DNA of 6,910 bases. Source: JAZGHN01 sp964496725. GTDB taxonomy: Bacteria; Chloroflexota; Dehalococcoidia; Dehalococcoidales; E44-bin46. Location: contig CAZCAS010000065.1 of NCBI GenBank assembly GCA_964496725.1, positions 1 to 6,910 on the forward strand, given 5' to 3'. The notes beneath the pieces are model-generated. The model saw only the letters and a list, made by a program, of their open reading frames with translations, had not been told where the DNA came from and did no database searches. A program made the translations under genes and the position numbers. Each line of letters begins with the position of its first letter. Within the stretch, counting starts at the first letter, position 1. This document shows positions 1 through 4,773 of the stretch, piece by piece.

Positions 1-1
1 T

Positions 2-52
2 TCCACTGGTGGTAGCCTGATAGTATTTCCAGGGTTTGCTGATGTCAAGTAA
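2..52 (+). CDS. Possible 3' end of an upstream gene (16 codons, partial)
   Basis: From position 2 one frame stays open for 16 codons (STGGSLIVFPGFADVK) and ends in TAA at 50-52. The other two plus frames stop at 13-15 and 18-20. The residues look protein-like, but the stretch is too short to assign a family and could be open by chance. If real, the gene ends 28 bases before the promoter of the DegV-like gene, so that gene would be transcribed separately. Confidence 0.3.
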   Translation, partial: STGGSLIVFPGFADVK

Positions 53-79
53 CTGAGTAGATAGATTTGGATTATTATA

Positions 80-108
80 TTGACACTGTCTTTGGTTGGT
101 AATAATAT
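80..108 (+). promoter_or_regulatory. Sigma70-type promoter of the DegV-like gene
   Basis: A perfect -35 box TTGACA lies at 80-85, and a -10 box TAATAT at 103-108 follows after a 17-bp spacer. Transcription would start near 115, leaving a leader of about 25 bases that contains the ribosome binding site at 125-133. The TTG at 80-82, which could be read as an in-frame start codon, is therefore part of the -35 box. This supports starting the protein at 140. Confidence 0.75.
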
Positions 109-139
109 TGCCACAGTTCCTGATGGAAGGAGGAGCAAA

Positions 140-1009
140 ATGCACCATATTGCTGTTATGACGGATACTGTAAGCTACATGCCGGAAGAGGTAGCGAATA
201 AATACAATATAACTCTAATTCCCACATATATCATTATTGACGGTGAATCACATCCTGAAAATCAGTTGAATTTAGTAAAATTCTACGCGAATATGCCGAA
301 GTGGAAAGAGAAAAACAATCTGCCCACGACTTCGTCTCCCTCCCCTGATGATTTTGTGCGTGCGTATCGCAAATTAAGTAAGGATTACGCCTCTATCGTA
401 TATATTGGGTACAGTGAACATCTGGGTATGACAGTAAAGGCAGCTTCACTTGCTAAGGACTTGGTTAAAGATGAATTGGCTAAGACCAATATTGAAGTGC
501 TTGACTCAAGGAGTTGGGGTGGAGCACAAATGATGGTAACGCTAGAAAGTGCCAGGGCAGCTAATGCCGGGAGTGACCTCAAAGAGGTATTAGAGATAGC
601 TAATGGTATGATAAAAAAGGTAAACCTGATTATTTTATCGGATGATCTGTATTATTTGGCAAAAGGTGGGAGGATACATCAGGCACGTCCATGGGCAGAT
701 TCCAAAATTAGCAATACAGCGCTCTTGAAGCTGGATGCCTCCACAGAAGGGAAGACCACTCCTCTCGCAAGGTGCAAGACCAAAGGTATAGCGCTTAATA
801 CATTATTCGATGTGGTGAAAGGCTATCCCTCCGATAGCAAATTACATGTCGCCATTAATCATGCTGACGTTTTGGTTGAAGCTGAACAGCTTAAAGAAAA
901 GGCCTTATCACAGTTCCAGTGTGAAGAGGTATTTATAAGCAATATTGGGCCGCTGGTTACAATCCATGTAGGACTAGGAACCCGTGTTTTCAGTTGGTGG
1001 GCGGAATAA
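140..1009 (+). CDS. DegV family fatty-acid-binding protein (FakB-like)
   Basis: This is a 289-residue protein, close to the usual DegV length of about 280. The start is the ATG at 140, with a strong GAAGGAGG ribosome binding site at 125-133. The longer in-frame TTG start at 80 overlaps a promoter box. Family landmarks in order are an N-terminal TDT (usually TDS), TTSSPSP near residues 63-69 (the TTSqPSP motif), a DS pair near 122-123, KGGRI at 175-179, and a C-terminal GP...H.G.G segment near 271-280. DegV/FakB proteins bind a fatty acid and, in characterised Firmicutes, present it to the kinase FakA for phosphorylation in the cytoplasm; no FakA-like gene is in this window. The usual LSGTY segment reads LGMTV here (about residues 95-99), so the ligand pocket may differ. 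The family call is firm; the ligand and the existence of a kinase partner are inference. Confidence 0.92.
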   Translation: MHHIAVMTDTVSYMPEEVANKYNITLIPTYIIIDGESHPENQLNLVKFYANMPKWKEKNNLPTTSSPSPDDFVRAYRKLSKDYASIVYIGYSEHLGMTVKAASLAKDLVKDELAKTNIEVLDSRSWGGAQMMVTLESARAANAGSDLKEVLEIANGMIKKVNLIILSDDLYYLAKGGRIHQARPWADSKISNTALLKLDASTEGKTTPLARCKTKGIALNTLFDVVKGYPSDSKLHVAINHADVLVEAEQLKEKALSQFQCEEVFISNIGPLVTIHVGLGTRVFSWWAE

Positions 1010-1030
1010 AATCTTGCCTGAAATATAAAT

Positions 1031-1057
1031 GACTCCGGCTGAATAGAGTCCCTTTTT
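1031..1057 (+). terminator. Weak intrinsic terminator candidate after the DegV-like gene
   Basis: A 5-bp stem GACTC/GAGTC (1031-1035 with 1046-1050) with a 10-base loop is followed by CC and a run of five T (1053-1057). It sits 22 bases after the stop codon, where a terminator is expected, but the stem is short. Confidence 0.4.
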
Positions 1058-1187
1058 GCTTATGGATATATCCTCAAGTCGTAATTCAAGGCAAAGGTCT
1101 ATCAAACAGGTGCTCACTTTAGCTTCCGTTGGGCAATACAAGTACTGGTAATCTGCTGTCTGTGCGTAAGTATTGGGCAGATTAGAG

Positions 1188-1217
1188 TTGACACTCATAT
1201 CGCTTACCAGCTACAAT
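1188..1217 (+). promoter_or_regulatory. Sigma70-type promoter of the tRNA-Phe/tRNA-Gly pair
   Basis: The -35 box TTGACA (1188-1193), an 18-bp spacer and the -10 box TACAAT (1212-1217) precede the first tRNA. The expected start point is near 1224, only about three bases before the mature tRNA 5' end at 1227, so the 5' leader removed by RNase P would be very short. Confidence 0.75.
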
Positions 1218-1226
1218 TATCTTTGC

Positions 1227-1302
<76 letters not shown>

Positions 1303-1309
1303 GGGCATT

Positions 1310-1384
1310 GCGGAAGTAGTTCAGCGGTAGAACGCCTCCTTGCCAAGGAGGAGGTCGCGAGTTCGAATCTCGTCTTCCGCTCCA
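1310..1384 (+). tRNA. tRNA-Gly (anticodon GCC)
   Basis: This is a complete 75-base cloverleaf. The acceptor stem GCGGAAG (1310-1316) pairs with CTTCCGC (1374-1380), followed by discriminator T and an encoded CCA (1382-1384). The anticodon stem CCTCC/GGAGG (1335-1339 with 1347-1351) holds the loop TTGCCAA, giving anticodon GCC at 1342-1344. The T loop TTCGAAT is canonical. It lies seven bases after tRNA-Phe with no promoter between, so it is the second cistron of that transcript. Confidence 0.97.
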
Positions 1385-1386
1385 GC

Positions 1387-1436
1387 GAAGCTAAACCGGC
1401 TTCAAAGCCGGACTGGCACGGCGACAAAGCTGGTTT
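1387..1436 (+). other. tRNA trailer with alternative, mutually exclusive hairpins
   Basis: Immediately after tRNA-Gly three pairings compete for the same bases. GAAGC/GCTTC pairs 1387-1391 with 1399-1403. CCGGCT/AGCCGG pairs 1396-1401 with 1406-1411 around a TCAA loop. AAACCGGCTT pairs with AAGCTGGTTT (1393-1402 with 1427-1436, ten pairs including one G-T wobble). No T-run follows, so this is not a classical intrinsic terminator. It may act in 3' processing or as a T-less termination structure. Confidence 0.4.
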
Positions 1437-1594
1437 CAGATAACATCCTTGTGGGGTTACATCCTCAGCCTAAGGGCATCACGGTATTCACACGGCTACA
1501 TTGCTTCAATTGAGGCACTCAAGACTCTCATCTCTGGCTGGATGAACATGGCTGTCCTATAGTTGGCTGGGGCGTTTACATGTCTCTCAAACGT

Positions 1595-1969
1595 TTAGGG
1601 ATTCTTCTTCTCATATATTCTTTCCCGCCGACGCTCAATGAGGTCCTCAATCATGGTAATGAGGTCCTCATCTAGTTCGTTCGGATACTTCCGGCGGGCA
1701 TACTCACGGAACTCAGGCCACTCAGGAGGCCCCTTCTCAGCTATTCTAGGCAGGTGACCAACGAGGGAAAGAATCTTCTCCTGAGGTACACCGCTATATT
1801 CAGCCAGCTTCTGACAGGAGCGGGTATTGGGGATATCCTCACTGGAAAGCCAGCGGCTAACGGTAGCATGGCTAACACCTAAATTAGCCGCCAGTTGACT
1901 CGGTAAACTTTTACGACGGCGCAATAGTTCCCTAAGAAATGAGATTATCGGGGCATCCTTTGTGCGCAT
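1595..1969 (-). CDS. XRE-family helix-turn-helix transcriptional regulator
   Basis: This 124-residue protein has an N-terminal Cro/C1-type DNA-binding domain at about residues 11-70. LPSQLAANLGVS and ATVSRWL form the helix-turn-helix, followed by QKLAEYSGVPQEKILSLVGHLP, which matches the rest of the five-helix fold. The C-terminal part (about residues 90-124) is a charged amphipathic helix with an EDLI-x3-EDLI heptad and many Arg/Glu, a likely dimerisation or coiled-coil segment. There is no enzymatic domain. I chose the ATG at 1969 over the in-frame GTG at 1975 because the minus-strand promoter places the transcription start at that ATG and no ribosome binding site is visible. It is divergent from the surface-protein block at 2241-6289. 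It is probably an autoregulated repressor or activator of that block; the target is inferred from position and shared promoter sequence. Confidence 0.85.
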   Translation of the reverse strand: MRTKDAPIISFLRELLRRRKSLPSQLAANLGVSHATVSRWLSSEDIPNTRSCQKLAEYSGVPQEKILSLVGHLPRIAEKGPPEWPEFREYARRKYPNELDEDLITMIEDLIERRRERIYEKKNP

Positions 1970-1975
1970 GCGCAC

Positions 1976-2005
1976 ATTCTACAATGTCATTTCGCCATTT
2001 GTCAA
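1976..2005 (-). promoter_or_regulatory. Promoter of the XRE regulator, apparently leaderless
   Basis: On the minus strand a -35 box TTGACA (2005-2000), an 18-bp spacer and a -10 box TAGAAT (1981-1976) are near consensus. Seven bases past the -10 box is the A of the ATG at 1969, so the mRNA would begin at or next to its start codon. No Shine-Dalgarno-like sequence precedes the gene, which fits a leaderless message. Confidence 0.65.
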
Positions 2006-2013
2006 ACAGTTGG
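1995..2013. promoter_or_regulatory. Candidate operator: 19-bp dyad over the XRE gene's -35 box
   Basis: The sequence fits the interrupted palindrome CCAnnTGTnnnACAnnTGG, centred on 2004, and covers the -35 box of the XRE promoter. Its placement is that expected of an autoregulatory site. Related GACAAA-type words occur at 2020-2027 (minus), 2102-2107 (plus, in the opposing promoter) and 2127-2132 (minus). Binding by the XRE protein is inference. Confidence 0.4.
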
Positions 2014-2099
2014 CATAGTCATTTGTCGGAGGTGGCTTCTCCTATCCTTTATGGGGTAGGGGGGTGGTAACCGTGCCCTAAGAATTAAGCGGCAACCTA

Positions 2100-2128
2100 T
2101 TGACAAACGGCAGCTGCAGTGCTATTTT
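2100..2128 (+). promoter_or_regulatory. Promoter of the surface-protein block
   Basis: The -35 box TTGACA (2100-2105), a 17-bp spacer and the -10 box TATTTT (2123-2128) point to a transcription start near 2135 and a leader of about 105 bases. The spacer contains the palindrome GCAGCTGC (2110-2117). The bases from the -35 box onward, TTGACAAACGGC, repeat those of the divergent XRE promoter (TTGACAAATGGC) with one difference, which suggests common control. Confidence 0.6.
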
Positions 2129-2148
2129 TGTCCGTATAGGAACAATAT

Positions 2149-2181
2149 ATGACCGTAAAGGTAATAAAAGGAACAGCCTAA
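2149..2181 (+). CDS. Possible 10-codon leader peptide in the 5' UTR
   Basis: ATG at 2149 opens a ten-codon frame (MTVKVIKGTA) ending in TAA at 2179-2181. A GGA at 2139-2141 could serve as a weak ribosome binding site. It overlaps a hairpin with 6-bp outer arms AAGGTA/TACCTT (2158-2163 with 2183-2188), followed by A and five T (2190-2194). A leader peptide next to a stem and T-run resembles an attenuator, but the stem is AT-rich and the peptide has no run of a telling amino acid. This may be chance. Confidence 0.2.
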   Translation: MTVKVIKGTA

Positions 2182-2240
2182 CTACCTTATTTTTCGCTGA
2201 GTATTTCGCCTCTCTACTTTAGAAGGAGGTGCCAGGATAG

Positions 2241-2378
2241 ATGGGGACACTTAACTTTTGGCTGATTCTATTGATTGGGGTAGCTATAGGCATGCTGATT
2301 AGTATGTTGCTCAGGTGGGCAGGTAGAAAATATCTTGGTGGACATCATCAAAAAGGAGGTGGTGCTAATAGAGGATAG
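2241..2378 (+). CDS. Small single-pass membrane protein, 45 aa, unknown function
   Basis: ATG at 2241 opens 45 codons ending in TAG at 2376-2378. A strong AAGGAGGT ribosome binding site lies at 2223-2230, eleven bases before the start. An in-frame GTG at 2229 is closed by TAG, so ATG 2241 is the only sensible start. Residues 6-24 are a hydrophobic helix (WLILLIGVAIGMLISMLL), followed by a basic, His/Gly-rich tail (RWAGRKYLGGHHQKGGG). By the positive-inside rule the tail is cytoplasmic. I do not recognise a family. It is the first complete gene of the surface block, 38 bases ahead of the beta-helix protein, and may be a membrane accessory to its export or assembly. A strong ribosome binding site and a clean transmembrane pattern make it credible despite its size. 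Confidence 0.65.
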   Translation: MGTLNFWLILLIGVAIGMLISMLLRWAGRKYLGGHHQKGGGANRG

Positions 2379-2401
2379 ATTAAGGGTCCGATCTCAGGTA
2401 G

Positions 2402-2408
2402 AAGGAGG
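2402..2408 (+). promoter_or_regulatory. Ribosome binding site that fixes a TTG start
   Basis: AAGGAGG ends eight bases before TTG 2417. This ideal spacing, together with the signal peptide that begins at that codon, supports the non-ATG start of the beta-helix protein. Confidence 0.8.
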
Positions 2409-2416
2409 CAAAGAAG

Positions 2417-4699
2417 TTGAAACGAAAAATCTTTAGTGTATTGCTTGTATTGGCGTTGGTGCTGGGCTTTAGCCTGGTAACAGCATTGCCAGCGGCAGCA
2501 TCACCTGGTACGCTCAATGTTCGTCCATACACACTTCAGACGGGTACGAATGCAGCGTCGTGGTCGGATGTGCAAAAAGGCACCGGAAGCTACTCGGTAC
2601 TGCTTGACTATGCTTCAGGGGATAACTCCTACGTACAATTCACTCCACTCACGGGAACAACGGTCGATGACATGGCTGCTATTAGCGATGGGTGGAGCTG
2701 GTGGTACTATACAGATGCCGCCAACGGCCCGTTAATGGAGTTGCGCTTCACCTCTGCTGATAATGTTGACCCTGATGGCGCCGGGCACGTAGACGTAACG
2801 GTTAACACAGCCGAGGCGTCGCCCACCCTAAGCTCAGGGACAACGGAGGAGGTGACTAGCGCGTCAACCTGCATATACTTCGGTAACGACCCTACTGACG
2901 GAACCTCGTTTTATGACAATACCGGGAGTGTTACTCTTGCTGGAGTTCTGGCTGCGATTAACGCTGAGCCGGAGATGACAGCGGGTAGTGATACGGCTAC
3001 TGCCTGGGAACTGACCAGGGTTCGACTTGAGATAGGCTGGGTCGGTAGCGCGAGGACCTGCTACATTGACGATATCGAGGTAAACGGCACCACCTACTAC
3101 GGCATGATCGATGATGCCGTTGACTCTGCCAGTGCCAGCGACACCATCACGGTTTATCCGGGCACATATGTGGAAGACATCAGCGTCGGCACAGCAAGCC
3201 TTACCCTTGAGTCCACGGCGGGTAAGGCTACCACTTTCATAGAAGGTGCTATGACCCTTAATTCCGATGCCGATAACTTTGTGCTCGGTGGTGCGACAGG
3301 TAAGGGTTTCACCTTGCAGGAAGCCGCCGTTCTTATCGCGCTTACCGGTCCGACGGATGTTGAAATTTCATATAATACGCTCGATACCGGAGACGGTACT
3401 ACTGCTGGAGACGCGATAAGGATATGGAATGCCGCTCTTACCAGTGGTCTGACAGTAACGCAAAATACCTTTTTAGTCACCGACCAGTACGACATGGGAG
3501 TCAGGGGTCATCTTAGTGGCCCTGTCGCTGGGTTAACCGTAAGCAACAACACCTTTACCGGAACCGATAATACTCTGGAAACCTCCGCCGTAGAGATTAA
3601 CGAGCTCGACATCAGTTCAACAGGCTCCACCATCAGTGGGAACACAATTACTAGCGTTGGGAATGGTGTTGTCATAGGGTCTGATAGCGGTGGGGGTCTG
3701 GTATGCGGCACTGGTACGCTTGAAATCAGCAGCAATACCTTTAGCGGTTGTAACTACGGTATTGATTTGGTTAATGCGTCGGCAACAGGGGTAGACCAGA
3801 ACATAGTCATTGAGCAGAATACCTTCTCCAACAACACCTACGGCCTTGCCATTGACTATGGTACCTTTCCCGCTGCCACCGACAATTGGGAGCCTGGTGA
3901 CTTCACCGTAAAGTACAACGACTTCAGCGGTAACACCACCTACGGGGTGTACAATAACGTTGCCGCAACTTTGACTGCCGAGTACAACTACTGGGGGAAG
4001 GCGACGGGAGCATATCATGCTACCACCAACCCCGGTGTCTCTGGCTATAGAGGCGACACTGTAAGCAATAATGTTGACTACGACCCGTGGCTATACCTGA
4101 CAACTACGGCTAACGATGGAGATACTGTAGCCAACATCGTAGCCAATGAGGTGCCGGCTTATGCCCTTCCCAGACCTCTGATTGCTGGCTGGAATACCTT
4201 CTCCGCACCTATTGGGCTGGATGGCCAGTATAATACCTGGGCAGAGCTTTATACCTTAACCCACCTGGATTACAGCATGGCTTACCGCTTTGATACGGCC
4301 AGCCAGACTTTTGTGTCGCTCGGGACTACCAGCGGGTATGCCATAAAGCCAGGCGAGGGCTTTTACATTAAGATGGATTCTGCTGGTAGCGTACCTTTTT
4401 GCGCCAGTACCCTCTTCTCAATGCCAAGCCGAGATTTAAACGATGGCTGGAACTTTATCGGTGGAGGCATGACAGCGAGGTCAGAGGTAGATAGCTGCAT
4501 ATCCATTGCCACCGCTGGTTCTACTGCCGGCTACACCCACATAATCAGCCCGTCGGGAAATCAGAACTCATGGGTTTACATCGCTGGGGCAGCTAGTGCT
4601 AACAATTTCGACGTCGGCGAGGGCTACTGGGTATTCCTGCCAATAGACCGGACACTGGGCTTATTTGACCCGACCCCGCTTGGCTGGGTAGCGCCATAA
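2417..4699 (+). CDS. Secreted right-handed beta-helix surface protein, 760 aa
   Basis: Residues 1-28 form a signal peptide (KRK, hydrophobic core, LPAAA before the likely cleavage). Residues 30-226 look like an all-beta domain ending in YIDDIEVNGTTYY, a pattern I associate with jelly-roll, possibly carbohydrate-binding, domains. From 231 the entry motif of a pectate-lyase-like beta-helix appears (IDDAVDSA...DTITVYPGTYVEDI). It is followed by at least eight coils marked by NTF/NTI/NDF words, and closes with NYWG (524-527) and a VDYDPWL end segment near 560. Residues 589-760 hold two tandem modules, each opening with GWN (591-593 and 677-679) and ending in GEGFYIKM or GEGYWVFLP. No C-terminal anchor, sortase motif or catalytic signature is evident, so the protein is probably released or held by a partner. 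The downstream gene encodes an anchored protein and may be that partner. Binding of polysaccharide or a surface is likely; enzymatic activity is unproven. Confidence 0.85.
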   Translation: MKRKIFSVLLVLALVLGFSLVTALPAAASPGTLNVRPYTLQTGTNAASWSDVQKGTGSYSVLLDYASGDNSYVQFTPLTGTTVDDMAAISDGWSWWYYTDAANGPLMELRFTSADNVDPDGAGHVDVTVNTAEASPTLSSGTTEEVTSASTCIYFGNDPTDGTSFYDNTGSVTLAGVLAAINAEPEMTAGSDTATAWELTRVRLEIGWVGSARTCYIDDIEVNGTTYYGMIDDAVDSASASDTITVYPGTYVEDISVGTASLTLESTAGKATTFIEGAMTLNSDADNFVLGGATGKGFTLQEAAVLIALTGPTDVEISYNTLDTGDGTTAGDAIRIWNAALTSGLTVTQNTFLVTDQYDMGVRGHLSGPVAGLTVSNNTFTGTDNTLETSAVEINELDISSTGSTISGNTITSVGNGVVIGSDSGGGLVCGTGTLEISSNTFSGCNYGIDLVNASATGVDQNIVIEQNTFSNNTYGLAIDYGTFPAATDNWEPGDFTVKYNDFSGNTTYGVYNNVAATLTAEYNYWGKATGAYHATTNPGVSGYRGDTVSNNVDYDPWLYLTTTANDGDTVANIVANEVPAYALPRPLIAGWNTFSAPIGLDGQYNTWAELYTLTHLDYSMAYRFDTASQTFVSLGTTSGYAIKPGEGFYIKMDSAGSVPFCASTLFSMPSRDLNDGWNFIGGGMTARSEVDSCISIATAGSTAGYTHIISPSGNQNSWVYIAGAASANNFDVGEGYWVFLPIDRTLGLFDPTPLGWVAP

Positions 4700-4713
4700 A
4701 AGGAACTGAAACT

Positions 4714-4754
4714 TTAGTTTAGCGGGAGGGGGATAGCCTCTCCTGCTAAACTAA
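4714..4754 (+). promoter_or_regulatory. Very stable intercistronic hairpin
   Basis: Arms 4714-4731 and 4737-4754 pair over 18 positions (16 Watson-Crick and two G-U pairs) around the five-base loop GATAG. The structure starts 14 bases after the stop of the beta-helix gene and ends 19 bases before the start of the next gene. No T-run follows, so it is not a standard terminator. It more likely protects the 3' end of the upstream message, marks a processing site, or reduces read-through to set the ratio of the two surface proteins. Confidence 0.75.
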
Positions 4755-4773
4755 TAGAGTTTGGGGTGTGAAT

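Noticed and set aside
974..1198. Minus-strand 74-codon frame between the DegV-like gene and the tRNAs
   Set aside because: It overlaps the 3' end of the DegV-like gene and the tRNA promoter, has no ribosome binding site, and its residues fit no family I know.
1571..1597. CGTTT/AAACG inverted repeat just after the XRE gene, as a terminator
   Set aside because: There are only five pairs and no T-run on the minus strand.
2039..2062. Pyrimidine/G-run hairpin (CTCCTATCC with GGGTAGGGG) and possible G-quadruplex
   Set aside because: It lies upstream of both promoters' transcripts, depends on wobble pairs, and has too few separate G-runs for a quadruplex.
2362..2436. 24-codon frame between the microprotein and the beta-helix gene
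   Set aside because: The ribosome-binding-like sequence is only two bases from the GTG, and the residues are not protein-like; kept only as a regulatory curiosity.
3154..4018. Three overlapping minus-strand frames (113, 75 and 133 codons) inside the beta-helix gene
   Set aside because: They are antisense to a strongly supported coding region with clear repeats and signal peptide, and have no start signals.
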